A stretch of 64,000 nucleotides of DNA, from contig JAJEKV010000030.1 in NCBI GenBank assembly GCA_021234155.1, positions 5,992,708 to 6,056,707 on the forward strand, read 5' to 3'. Below the pieces are notes generated by a model. It did not search any database. It had not been told where the DNA came from and saw only the letters and a program-made list of their open reading frames with translations. The number at the start of each line of letters is the position of its first letter. Within the stretch, counting starts at the first letter, position 1. A program made the position numbers and the translations under genes. This DNA comes from Isoetes taiwanensis. Taxonomy: Eukaryota > Streptophyta > Lycopodiopsida > Isoetales > Isoetaceae. Shown one piece after another: positions 25,560 through 36,249 of the stretch.

Positions 25560-25920
25560 TCTACATGGCAGTTTGTTGGGTGAAAATTGGTCAAATTTGG
25601 CAAGAAATGGCAAAATCGGGTCAGAGCGCACAAATAGCCTCTGCGTCGTGAACGCAGACGGTTTCTGCGCGGTGTGACCCGATTTGGGTCAATTTTGGGT
25701 TCGGATGAGCGTTTTGGGGAATTTGGAGATGCTAACATGACTAATTGGCATGATTTTGATCTGACTAGCAGCTTCTCTTATGTAAATTGGACATGAAATG
25801 GCATCAAATCGGCGAAATCGGGTCGAAGGCCAAGAAATGGCCTCTCAAGGCCGCTTAACGCAAAGTGGTTTTCTTGTACGGTGTGACCCTAAGCTGTGGG
25901 TTTGACCTATTTGCAAGAAT
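25560..25920. repeat. Diverged tandem duplication, about 200-bp unit
   Basis: Two stretches share AAATCGGGTC at the start and CGGTGTGACCC at the end (about 25611-25682 and 25808-25890), with related sequence between. It lies in the spacer between accessory coding regions of the chromovirus. Confidence 0.4.
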
Positions 25921-26103
25921 TTTCCTAAAATTTGTCTAATGCTTGGCCTGCTATGGATGTTATGATCGTACTAGACAAGGAATTATGCTAGAAATTGAAC
26001 TATTTAGCTAGATTTTCATACAAGAATCGAAAATTATTGTATTATATAAGGGGAATTAGTCAAATTACATTAGTTTTTAGTAATTTATACAAAATTTGGG
26101 TCC

Positions 26104-27251
26104 TCAAGGGTACTCCTTGCGGATCCGGCGCGCCAAGTATAGGTCCTTGGGCATCACCATTACCCTCTTCGCGTGGATCGCGCAGAGGTTTCCTTCCTCG
26201 AACAATTGGGTGAGCTTGGCCTCCGCAGCTACCTGCAACACCCTTGTCGTGAGCGATGTCACCACATGTAGAATGCAGCGGCAATTCTGCATCACTTCTC
26301 GCGCGCAAGCCACTTTCAGAATGGTGCCTTCCTAATCAGGAGATTAGTGCACTGTTGAAAGTGCTTAATCTCCCGAAAAACTCGGGCATGCCTGGAGTTT
26401 GGTCCGTGATGGACCTTCTTGGGCTTCTCCGGTCGTGGAGGCGGTGGCTTGGGCTGGTTCTTGCTGGGTCAGCCCCCCTCCACATAGCGCTGGACATTCT
26501 GGCGGCAGTACCAATCGTTATACCTCCTCCAACGACGGAGGTATTCTTCGACGCCTTTGAGGCGTCAGAAGAGGCGCCTCCTCCCGGCGGAGCGATTATG
26601 CCGCCCGCCTTACGCTTCTTGACCACCTTGGGTGGCTTGGGCGATTAGGGTAAGGTGGTCTTGCGTGGGAGTTTGAAGATTCCCCGGCGACCGTTCATCT
26701 TCCTCCCTCAGCTTCTTCTTGTCTCCTTCTTCTTCCACCTCCTCTTCTTCGCGTTGGGGAGGCTCCTCAATCCTGACGGTCCCTCGGGGCCTATCATTCC
26801 TGTTCTTCGTCCTCCGCTCCTTCTCAAGCAGCTCCCTCTCTCGCTCCCTCTTCTTCCGTGCTGCTTTGTCCTCCGGCCACTCCGCAACCTTGTTCTTGCC
26901 CTTATTCTTTGGTGCCGAAGGGCCATGCCTCTGAGTGCAGTCTTTGGGGCTGCTCTTGGTCCTCCTCCTGGCTGCTCCCACTTCCAGTGTCGGGGCCGAG
27001 GGTCCAAAGTGGCCGGGACTTCGTCGGTTCGGCTGGTGCCCGTAGGCCGAAGAGGCTGCTAGCTGCCTGGCGCCTCCTCCTCAGAGATGTGGAAGGTGTC
27101 ATCGTTCTTTGAGGGAACACCTGATCACCTGAGCTTGGGTAAAGGTGAGGTGGAGATCGCTTGGTGTCTTGGGCGACCTCTTTGTCGCCTGCGCCATCGG
27201 GATCGTAGGTCTCTCGCCGAACTTCCTAGCTGTTTGTTTGATGCGTGCCAT
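26104..27251 (-). pseudogene. Histone H3 variant, CENH3-like, inside the chromovirus
   Basis: The frame at 27251 opens with MARIKQTARKFGERP, the H3 tail signature. A long charged linker follows (blocks around 26950-26610 and 26626-26400). The H3 core begins at 26384 with [19 protein letters not shown], then a frameshift near 26317. From 26313 it continues in another frame through [39 protein letters not shown] and ARRIRKEYP, then a stop. The HFQ..TNLLI wording resembles plant centromeric H3 more than canonical H3 (YQKSTELLI). Loop 1 is about one residue longer than canonical. A possible intron donor follows the tail (CTCAG|GTGATC, near 27130). Frame breaks could be introns, decay or consensus errors. 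Canonical H3 is about 136 aa; this locus is far longer. Confidence 0.75.
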
Positions 27252-27324
27252 ACTTAACGGTCTAGAAAATGGGTGACGTAAGGCTGAGCAAGAGAGATAT
27301 GGTGGAGGAAAGAGTTTGGGAGGG

Positions 27325-27350
27325 AAATGAGGTGGCAGATATTTAAAAAG
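27325..27350 (-). promoter_or_regulatory. Possible TATA promoter of the H3-like gene
   Basis: On the minus strand TTTTTAAATATCTGCC lies about 90 nt before the MARIKQTARK start codon and is followed by a pyrimidine-rich leader. The gene could therefore have its own promoter rather than rely on the LTR. Evidence is motif and spacing only. Confidence 0.3.
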
Positions 27351-27822
27351 GAGGGTCCCTGGGAATATTCTCCTACCATAAATAGGCCTACTTATTAGCC
27401 CCCCTTATTAATTACACCAATGTACCCTAATTATTAGTACATATTTAATTATTGGTATTCATACTTAATTTCGTATTATACCTTAAAATTTTAAAATTTC
27501 CTAATAGTTTGAAGTATTAATTATGGATTTGCGCCATTTTTTCCTCAGGTCTCAGATTGGCATGATTCTTCGACCCATTTTAGGTGAAATTTGATGCAGA
27601 TGCATAATTTTCACTTCAAATTTACTAGAAGGTGAATTTGACTCATTCCTTTCTTCGTCTAACACTTAACCTACTTTCGGACCCACTACCTAGGAGAAAA
27701 ATTTTTCCCCTATTTTCGAGGTTCGATGGTGGGAAATTTTTTTTTATTTCACACCCCTATAGGCCTGTTAGACTACTTTCATGGTTATGGTCAGTGCTAG
27801 TTCCTGGTCAACCAAGAACATC

Positions 27823-27834
27823 GCTCTGATACCA
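27823..27834 (-). other. Primer-binding site (initiator tRNA-Met)
   Basis: The minus strand reads TGGTATCAGAGC one base inside the 5' LTR, complementary to the 3' end of plant initiator methionine tRNA. This fixes orientation and the inner LTR border. Confidence 0.9.
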
Positions 27835-27835
27835 T

Positions 27836-28639
27836 TGTGACGCTCCCTGCTAAACATATGGCGCCCGGCCGTACACTTGGCAGGAAATCCCCCGTCCGGC
27901 TCAACAACCGCACATGCCCTTCGTCTACCTCGCACTCTGAGGTGACCCTAGTGCGGGGAGGGGACACGAAGGTGTCTTGCGCGCCCTTCCCCTATGGGCT
28001 CCTATATCAGCGAAAGCGATAAACAAGTCAGAACTAGCATCAAACATATAAATACTACCCCGAAGGGTAGTCCATCACACATATACCACTGCAAAGATGA
28101 TAATCATAAACCGTAAAACATGATAGCTCCTACCCGTGCTCGCACTGTGTGGGAGGATGACCCGACCTGTAGGCCTCAAGATAGAGCGCACAGAAGTCAT
28201 AACAATGGCGGGCTGGCATAAGACAATGGCTAGGGTTGACCACTCCATCCGCCCCTCTCCCGCATACTTTGCAGGATGGGCTAGATCGCTCTGGCATGAC
28301 TCTAACCTCCCGGATATGCAATCCCACGGTATCACCCATCGGGACTACTCCAGGTTGCATCTCCCTGGTCCGTCGAGGTAGGAAGGGTTGCATCTCCCCT
28401 TCCGGGGTCTAGAGGCTCCACGGGCGGCTAGAGAATCGTGGCGACACACGATTCATACCCGACTGAACCCCCCAAAACAAGAGTCAAGCGTAGGGCGACA
28501 CCATTGCCCCAACCCCGAAGGGTAGTCCATCACACATATACCACTGCAAAGATGATAATCATAAACCGTAAAACATGATAGCTCCTACCCAGGCTCAGAC
28601 TCGTAAGGAGGATGACTGACCGGCTAGGCCTCAAGATAG
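27836..28639 (-). repeat. 5' LTR of the chromovirus, first part with internal duplication
   Basis: 27836-28511 matches the first ~700 bp of the left LTR (16389-about 17088) with small indels. 28512-28639 then jumps back and repeats LTR bases equivalent to 16609-16737. The LTR thus has an internal duplication, and the second copy is cut by the 5.4-kb insertion that follows. Confidence 0.8.
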
Positions 28640-28656
28640 GCCTACATATTTAGATA

Positions 28657-28908
28657 TCATAAACATCTTGAATATATACTTAAACTGGGAGAGATACTCT
28701 TAAAAAAAAAAAAAACAAATAATAATTGTATACCAACCTGATATCCATGACGAGCATCAGATCTGGTGGGTTGTTCAAATGTACCAAATCTTATCAGATG
28801 GTCTTCAACAACCGTTCTAAGTCGTCTCTTCAGCCCCATACATCTTTTACAATCGCAAACTATTTTATCCCTCTGCCAATTACAAAAGGTAAGTACTATA
28901 TACTGCAC
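28657..28908 (-). pseudogene. Transposase-associated-domain-like fragment (En/Spm type)
   Basis: The frame reads NWQRDKIVCDCKRCMG then LRTVVEDHLIRFGTFEQ. This C-x-C-x2-C followed by a hydrophobic helix resembles the N-terminal zinc module of plant CACTA (En/Spm) transposases, usually CPC..C...V..HLI..GF. Only this short piece is present. The rest of a CACTA transposase was not found. It may be an exon remnant marking the type of the inserted element. Confidence 0.45.
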
Positions 28909-28950
28909 AATAGTTTGAACGGCTGTGATAGATACAATATATGGTAGTAT

Positions 28951-28989
28951 AAACCCTAAACCCTAAACCCTAAACCCTAAATCCTAAAT
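28951..28989. repeat. Interstitial telomere-type repeat, plant 7-mer
   Basis: Four uninterrupted CCCTAAA units followed by a variant (TCCTAAA). This is the Arabidopsis-type plant telomere motif, here internal to the insertion in the LTR. Confidence 0.9.
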
Positions 28990-28994
28990 GGATG

Positions 28995-29285
28995 AATTGG
29001 GCCCGACACGTAGTCCTCTCCACTCAAGGTGAAGCCACCATGCCCTTTCCCCGAGTACGACCCTTATATAAGTTTCAATTTCAATAAAGATCTTTTGGAG
29101 ACGCGCTAGCCCCGATACATAGAGTCCCCTCCACTCAAGGTGAAGTTGACATATGACCTTGACTACGCGACACCTCAATTTTGTAATCTACATTGTACTT
29201 AGTAAGGTATGAAGGTGAGTTTGGGCCTGGCACACGTGGTCCTCTCCACTCAAGGTGGAGGCGGCCGGTGTCCTTGACCAAAAAA
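28995..29285. repeat. Three degenerate copies of a ~115-bp unit
   Basis: CCTCTCCACTCAAGGTG(A/G)AG cores occur near 29021, 29127 and 29241. Each is preceded by a GGGCC-GACACGTAGT-like stretch and followed by a CCTTGAC or equivalent end. Confidence 0.65.
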
Positions 29286-29599
29286 CACTGTGTTTTTTTT
29301 ACTACTCAAGATTACGCCCTCTCCTAGTTTATATATGTCTAGGCTACTAAATACAAGAATCAAGAATCTTACATGTGACGGTTCCGCATATCCAACCTCC
29401 CCCGGTGGTAAGACAAAGATCAATCGCTCGCCATCTCCAAAGGCCGATCATGCCGATGACCATGGTGATCCATGTAGGGCAGCAACAAGTATAAGATTTG
29501 GTTAAAAAGAAGAACACCAAAGGCGCTAGGCTGGAAGAGGAGCGAAAGAAAATAACAATGAAGGCCGAGAAAAAAGTTGTTTATATAGAAATCTTTAAC

Positions 29600-29896
29600 G
29601 TCGCGATGCGACGTGGACGCCGCCGCGGCGACGTAGTGTCAACGGGCACATGCCAAGTCACCTACGACTTGGCAAGACACCGCAAGTACGCATGCACGTG
29701 TCGTGCGTTACAACAGACCACGCCGCATGCGACGATATAGTCAACTGGTCAAAATCCGTGTCACATGCGACTTTGGCAAAGACACGCGGGCAAGTGCATC
29801 GACGCGTGTCTTATGTTCTCAATGTCACATGACGCCGCATGCGACGCCCGACATTTGTCGTGACATTTGTCGTGACATTTGTCGTGACATTTGTCT
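29600..29896. repeat. CG-rich palindromic array, left side of the insertion
   Basis: Variants of GTCGCATGCGAC (CGCCGCATGCGACG, CACATGCGACTTTG) recur. The array ends in about four tandem units of GACATTTGTCGTGACATTTG type (15-bp period, 29849-29896). Similar palindromes occur on the right side of the insertion (33655-33680). Confidence 0.6.
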
Positions 29897-30849
29897 ATGA
29901 AATTTATGTATACCCGTGGCGCTCGAAAGCAACCTAAAATCCGAAAGCAAGTTTTGTGTAACAACCTAAAATCGCATACCTCAAAACACTTGAACATAGC
30001 TTGATTAGTCGCATCACAGAGCAAATTATGCGTGGCAGTCCGACATTTGCCGTGTCATTTGTCGTGGACGATGCCCGGCCAATGGGCGATGGCATTTTTA
30101 GGCAAATTTTGATCGACGCTTTGACACATGGGACATTAATGCCTTGGATTTGCAAGGAGTCGCCGGAGCGCTTCTCCCACTATGCTGGACACCAAGTTCC
30201 TCATTCAGATTGCATTTTGTTGCTTCTCTAAAGATGTTGGACTGAGGATATGGGAGTACCACTTTTTGACTACCCAATATTCTCGTTGTAGAAATTCTAG
30301 GGGGTAAATCCATATGTCATTTCTAATTCCTTCTTTTTCTCTTTCTCCTGGATCAACCGTAAGCTAAATTATGAGCTCAAAAAATTCCTCGATCAACCAT
30401 CTCCAACTCCATGTCCATCACTAAATTCATCCGCTTTTCAAAATACCCATAGCACAAATAGGCCTATACAAATTAAAACAAGCAATATTATTGTCATATC
30501 CTTATTCATCGTGGCATTCATCTTCTTGATATCCATCCTGATCATATTCATCTTCTTCATATTTTTATCTTCAAATTCCATTTTGAAAAACTGATTTCAA
30601 ATCTATATCATATCATATATCCAGTTTTTGTATTCTACATCATGCTTATATACATAAGGCAAAGGCCTCAAAAATTCGGATCAACCATAAGCTAAATTAA
30701 GAGCTCAAAAATTGCGGATCAACCAGAGCTAATCTGAGCTCAAAACTACCATATTATAGTTATATCAAAAGATAGAATTTAAGTTGCTTCAATACCAAAT
30801 ATCGACTCCAAACGGACTGAAAACTTTACGCAAGAAAGGGTCAAGCATC

Positions 30850-33171
30850 CTCATCAACACCGTAATTTCCAAAGACCGCGTGAAGGATCCCTTCACCCGG
30901 TGATGTAAAATTTTTACCTTGGATATCTCTCTCAAACGAAACCACATCATTCACCAGAAATTCTTTGCCTTGACAAACCCTGCTCCCAAATTTTTTATGT
31001 AAGACATAACTTTTTAACTATCCCAATAACAAATATCTAAATTTCCACATGCATTGATTTTAATCTATAAACGTAAGCATCTTACCTTTTTTTTTCTCCA
31101 CAATTCCATCGCAAATGTGCTTCAAATTTTGATTTTTGGAATGACGAAATAAACAAAAAATCCAACGCAGAATCGGTTATCAAATCAAAGCCGCCCACTT
31201 GGTTGCACAAGCACGAAATGAAATGCCAGCCTCAAGGACTTTCTTATCTAACCAATCTACACTATCTTGAGAGCCAACTAGATCCACCACGTAAATATCC
31301 GTGGAGTGTCTAGCATAATATCCTCTAGGGTTTAACTTTTGTGGCACGCATGGCTCAAGATCAAACGTGAATCCAAGCTCTCTAAAAAGATGACGCAGCA
31401 TCATTTTCTATACTCCTTGCCAACCCCCATCGGAAAACTACGAATATCTTCGTCCTAACCGAGATTATTTGCGTGGTCGAACTTGATAAGAATGCATTCG
31501 CCCAAGCAGCCTACAAGCCGAGACTCATTTGTGCACAAATCCCATATTAGCCATTCAAGAACCTGACACGATAAATTGGTTAGAATATTAGAATACAATT
31601 GCAGGAGATGAAGAAGCAAATCTAGACAATGACCGATAACAATAGAACTTCAAGCACCGTGTATGACTAGATATATTATTATTTCATATTTTATAGCCGC
31701 AATTGACATGGTTGGGATGTAATATAGCGTATTGCCCTTGCTTGGATGGAGAAATCAACTTCGTATGCATTGCCGGGGAACTCATATGTTTATAATTATC
31801 AAATTATCGTGGATTTGGAAAGACAATCTCCGCAATTGCTTTGATTTTGAAGGCTAGACCGCCAAAAACGTCAAAGATACAATGTAGAAGAATGCAGAGC
31901 ACCTTGATTGTTTGCCCTAAATCGCTTTTAAAACAATGGGAACATGAATTGAAGGAAAAAGTAGCACCATCCGTCAAGCTATCATCGTATTACATATACC
32001 ATGAAGATCGAGAAGAATAAATTGTGTTGAACTTTGTAAGCACGACATTGTGCTTACTACATATGGAACCATTTGTTCCAATTACGAAGCCATCTCAAGA
32101 GGATGAAAAAGAAGCGTGGGGGGCTAAGGGGCACAACGTCGAACATTAGGTGGTTTAGAATTATTCGGATGAAGCTCAATCCATTAGAAAAGCTCACGCT
32201 AAAAGTTCACGTGCTTTGCCGGGGCTTAAGGGCACAATGAAGATGGTGCCTTTTCTCGAACATGCGACCTTCTATGACACATATGTCACATATGTCACAT
32301 ATCTGAAAAGTTCTAGAATGTTCTAGAAAGTTTTAAAAAGTTTTAAAATATAAGAGAATCTTGGGTGAGCCTAAGGAATCCTTCTAGAAAATTCCAGAAT
32401 GTTGTAGAAAGTTCTAGAATGAATGTTGCGAGAGAATACACTTATTTTCTTCCCAAAGCATTTTGCTAGATGACCAATTAAAATATTTTAGTTCAACCAA
32501 CTCCACAATTCTCTTGATTTTCGATGAACAAACTTGTCCAAGAAGGCAACAACCTCCACAACCTCAGAATGGCCATAATGAAGAAATTAAAAAGACAGCT
32601 TAAGAGATTTCTCGAAAAAGCGCATGATTTTTGGTCACAGTATGTTGTGATTTGTCGGATCATACAATCGATGCAGCAGCAACCCATAAAAATCTTGGCG
32701 CTCAAACGGTACAAGTTCATGAGTCATGAAGCGAAAACAATCTGAGCATGGCGTTAAAAAACTGCACCAAAGGACCCGAGCAATGTCGGCAAGCTCAACC
32801 GCCTTGTGATCCCTAAGCTCCAGGCTGAAGCCCATTTTCCTTTGCACCATGACATGCTCTACTTTGAAGACTTCCAAGGTAACAGCTGGCAGTTTAGATA
32901 CTCTTACTGGCATAGCAGCCAGAGCTATGTTCCAATTCCACTTTCCATGTATGGATCTCCGAAACAAGGCCATCAACAGGTGTAGCCACATAGTATCTCG
33001 GCTTTTCAAAATCCTCATCAATGGGGCTCTGCCATATGGAACTTGTGCAATTGAAACGCAAATTCCTCCACCATCATATATCACAAAATCATCCCCGACG
33101 TTTGGCGGTAAAGTTGCAAGTTCAAGCATTGCCACCGATTCCAACCTTGATGTTGATCTTTCAACTTCCAT
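30850..33171 (-). pseudogene. Unidentified multi-block coding fragment
   Basis: Minus-strand blocks with coding character are 33171-32635 (contains VGDDFVIYDGGGICVSIAQV and [18 protein letters not shown]), 31404-31180 (YVVDLVGSQDSVDWLDKK) and about 30990-30850 (EFLVNDVVSFERD). They may be exons of one gene. I recognise no domain. A helicase fragment lies between them on the opposite strand, so at least one set of fragments was probably captured by the insertion. Confidence 0.35.
31745..32255 (+). pseudogene. SNF2-family helicase ATPase fragment (RAD5/RAD16-like), decayed
   Basis: Plus-strand codons give RGFGKTISAIALILK at 31808-31852, the Walker A/motif I of SNF2 ATPases (normally MGLGKT). 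STLIVCPKSLLKQWEHELKE follows near 31898-31957, matching motif Ia. CKHDIVLTTYGTICSNYE lies near 32043-32096. SDEAQSIRKAHAKSSRAL starts at 32165, the DEAH/DEAQ motif II. The motif order is exactly that of the N-terminal RecA lobe of SNF2 remodellers and translocases, which act on DNA-protein complexes. Stops and frameshifts separate the pieces, and no second lobe was found. It is a fragment, probably captured by the surrounding insertion. Confidence 0.7.
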
Positions 33172-33516
33172 AGTGCCATTAGAATTACTTGTATACCCAA
33201 AGATGAGATTTTAAATCATAACCTTCTTCCCCAGTATTGATCGTATCCATATGTGCTTATTTGGTTTGCTGATATAGTTCGAGACAATATTTTTCCAGCT
33301 CTTGCAATCTCTCAAAGCCCCAAAAAAAACCATTTTTCTCAAAGTCTAGATGAAGGAGGTAATTCATGCGGTAGCACATCTACTGTGATGATGCATGTGC
33401 AGGCAACACGCTTAAATGAAGCTGCAGGTTGGTCGTCAGAGTCTTTTTCGGACAGGTATCAATCAGACAGGTATTGAATTTGTAATCCTAAAAACCAAAA
33501 CTTTAACGCAAAAAAT

Positions 33517-33683
33517 ATACGTCACATGCGACCACCTACGTCACATATACGTACTAACGTGTCATATACGTCACATATACATACTGACGTGTCATATACG
33601 TCACATATACGTACTGACGTGTCATATACGACACATACGTCACATACGTCACATATACGACGTCGCATGCGACGTCACGTCGT
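33517..33683. repeat. CGTCACATATACGT tandem array
   Basis: About 30-36-bp units containing CGTCACATATACGTACTGAC and GTGTCATATACGTCAC variants, ending in the 18-bp palindrome GACGTCGCATGCGACGTC. Open frames across it are repeat by-products. Confidence 0.75.
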
Positions 33684-34041
33684 AAACATCACACATGCCG
33701 TCCCACCCGGCGCAGCGCCCACCGGCGTGGATGGATCTGCTACGTCACGTGGTCGACGTCGCGACCATACGTCGCGATGCGGCGAGCTGGGGCGTGATTT
33801 TGTCGTCCCGCTGGCGTGACACTTGTCGTCCGCTGGGCGTGACACCTGTCGTCCGCTGGCGGCGTCCGCGATGTCGACGCCGCACCATACGCGTGTCGGG
33901 CCGCGGCACCATACGCCGCATGCGGCGTGCGTGCACGCGACGTGGCCGCGCGTGGCGACGCCGTGGTGGCGTTATTTGCGGCGTCGCGTCGCCGCATGAC
34001 GCCGCAAGCCCACGCCGCTAAAAGTCCATTCTCTTGTTGTC

Positions 34042-35323
34042 GAAGCCATAACAATGGCGGGCCGGGTAATAAGACAATGGCTAGGGTTGACCACTCCATC
34101 CGCCCCCCGGTGCATACTTTGCGGATGGGCTAGATCGGGCTCTGCGGCATGACTCTAACCTCCCTGATCACGCAATCCCACCCAGATCACCCATCTGGGA
34201 CTACTCCGGCTGCATCTCCCGGGTCCGGCCGAGGTAGGAAGGGTTGCATCTCCCCTTCCCGGGTCTAGAGGCTCCACCGGGCGGCTAGAGAATCGCGGGC
34301 GACACACGCGATTCATACCCGACCGAACCCCCCAAAACAAGAGTCAAGTTTACACTTGCAACTCTTGAGAGGCGGCGACACCATTGCCCCAGTGAGGTGT
34401 GGGACCCATGCTCGCCCACACGGCGTGGCCACCATAAGCCTAGCCCACTATGGGATCCCCCGTAGCCCCCCACTCCTAAGGGGATCCACCCTCCATCTTG
34501 CCTCTAGCCCCGTTGTGTAGTCTTTGAGTCACATCATAGCTTCCATAGCCCTGGGTTCCTATGCACAGGCCGCACTAATAGGAACTAAGGGATCTACACT
34601 AGGAGCATACTACATATGGCGCTAGGTCTCTACCCCCCTTCCCAATACAAGAGGAGCAAACATGATCAACCAACATCCCATAACATCATATCATGATAAT
34701 CATAATAAGAACATCTTAACCTAATCTAACTAACAGTTAGGGTTCCTTGATTAGGGTTCAAGATGTTCAACAAGGTTCTAGGGTGGCTCTACTCTAGACA
34801 CGAAATACTAACCCATCTGGAGTGCTAACTTCCAGATGTACTAACATGAACTCTACTCAACCTACCTCCTCCAGAAGCACTTCCTCCCATCCCTGGCGTC
34901 TCCATGATCCTTGACGTGGGTCGAAGGCTTGCTCCCTCAACGATCATGCACACCTTCCAGGGGCTGCTGTTCTAGGCTAGGCTATGACGAACGATGCTCG
35001 AAACCGGGTTTCGGGCACGTAGATGAGAGTTCAGGTGCTAGGTCAGGGGGAAAGGGTCTAGGGTCAGGGTTAGAGCCCATATAGGTGTGGGTGCACATGG
35101 GATGCCATGTGGCACCACTAGGACGAGGTCGTGTGGCGGTTGCCCAATAGGATGAGGCCATGTGGGAATGGGCCTTATCCTAAGGTTATCTAAGTTAAAC
35201 AATTAACTTAGATGTGCACCCCTTGCCACTTTCTAAGGCATACAAGGCTACCTAGGTAGACTTGTATGGTGACGGGTCCAGGAATATACGTATTTATAGC
35301 GTATATTCCTCTGGAACGTCACA
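34042..35323 (-). repeat. 5' LTR of the chromovirus, outer part
   Basis: Continues the LTR from the point equivalent to about 16752 through the terminus CGTCACA, matching 16752-18019. It is followed directly by the GAATT target duplication. Confidence 0.85.
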
Positions 35324-35328
35324 GAATT
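35324..35328. repeat. Target-site duplication GAATT, right copy of the chromovirus
   Basis: Matches 16384-16388. Sequence to the right should be the upstream region of the minus-strand transposase gene. Confidence 0.8.
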
Positions 35329-36230
35329 GCAATTCTAATTTGTCAGAATTGCAATTGAAATGAACTAGTTCATTCCGGAATTGAAGAATGATAGCAAGAA
35401 CTGATACAAATTCCCGCCATCCAAGAAATCCCGCCATCCGGTAGAATCAACTAAGAAATCAATCTCGCGCCCAAAGAATCAATCCTGTCATCGATCCCTT
35501 CCTCCTCGGAAGAGGATTGCTATTTCTGGAATAACAACCTCATAATTCGTTACTCTAAATTTTGATCGAGGAATAAGCACCTAAAGCACTTAAAGCAAGT
35601 GTCCGGACAGTGCTTTTGGGGTACCACTACCAAATTTACACCCATTTTGATACTTCAAGCGAGGTTTATATAACTTCTTTAAATTGAGATTTAAATTTTT
35701 GTTTGTAGGGATGTACCATGCTACCAGCAAAATACATGGGCCTAATGGATCAATTTGGAATGGATGTGAATATATCCATGATGCTAATAGACAATTGAGA
35801 ATTGGTATCCTTGCTTATGTTACAGAGCCAATCAAGTCAATCAACTCTAACGAGCAAGAAATACCTATACCACATCTCTTATTGTGTGTCTATATCTAAC
35901 TACAGGTCTATTAAACAACTAGGTAATGTTGTTATTGTTGAAGTCCCATGAATGAAAGGTAAGGGGTTGGTCAATTGTATCTGAATTTATCTGTTTGATA
36001 TTTGTACATATCAAGATTTAGGATTCTGTAGTAAATCCTCCATAAATTTGCCATCCAAGTTCTCACAAAGGTTACATGCTCTAAGCTTTTTCTATTACGA
36101 AGTCATATCATATGGTTGGAGTGAATGTTGGTACAAAGATGAATCTTTTTCACCAAATGGAAATACCGGGGTTCAAATCCCTAGGCAATTGAGCTTTGGA
36201 TAGACGACGTATGATTTGTTTTTCTAGATA
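35329..36230. other. Gene-poor interval, possible upstream region of the transposase gene
   Basis: Before the chromovirus inserted, this stretch adjoined the transposase start (minus strand). It holds one short frame (35684-35899 plus) with no recognised motif. A tRNA B-box-like GGGGTTCAAATCCC lies at 36166-36180, without a convincing tRNA around it. Confidence 0.35.
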
Positions 36231-36249
36231 TTGCATATAGCGACCCATC

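Larger units (their letters stand above)
28640..34041. mobile_element. Insertion inside the 5' LTR, probable DNA transposon or composite
   Basis: LTR similarity stops at 28639 (CTCAAGATAG) and resumes at 34042 (GAAGCCATAACAATGG). The 5.4 kb between holds a transposase-associated-domain-like exon near its left end, and CG-rich palindromic arrays near both ends (29600-29896 and 33517-34020). It also carries gene fragments on both strands, including a SNF2 helicase piece. Subterminal repeats plus captured fragments suggest a CACTA- or Mutator-like carrier, or several nested insertions. I could not find convincing terminal inverted repeats or a target duplication. Confidence 0.5.
16389..35323 (-). 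mobile_element. Ty3/gypsy chromovirus with nested insertion
   Basis: The element is defined by LTR termini TGTGACG...CGTCACA, a GAATT duplication, an initiator tRNA-Met primer site at 27823-27834 and a polypurine tract at 18020-18033, all consistent with minus-strand orientation. Reading right to left the order is 5' LTR (split), primer site, accessory coding region with a histone H3, gag, protease, RT/RNase H, integrase, chromodomain and 3' LTR. The pol order with integrase last and a terminal chromodomain is that of Ty3 chromoviruses. The length of 18.9 kb reflects a 5.4-kb insertion in the 5' LTR plus about 4 kb of extra sequence upstream of gag. All pol frames are broken. Confidence 0.85.

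Noticed and set aside
28640-34041. Complete CACTA transposon
   Set aside because: A CACTA-type zinc fragment is present, but no CACTA termini, no 3-bp target duplication and no DDE transposase core were found.
33526-34099. Arg/His-rich frames on both strands
   Set aside because: Produced by the CGTCACATATACGT array and by CG-rich sequence. No domain.
36150-36200. tRNA B-box-like GGGGTTCAAATCCC suggesting a tRNA gene
   Set aside because: No matching A-box, acceptor stem or anticodon arm could be drawn around it.
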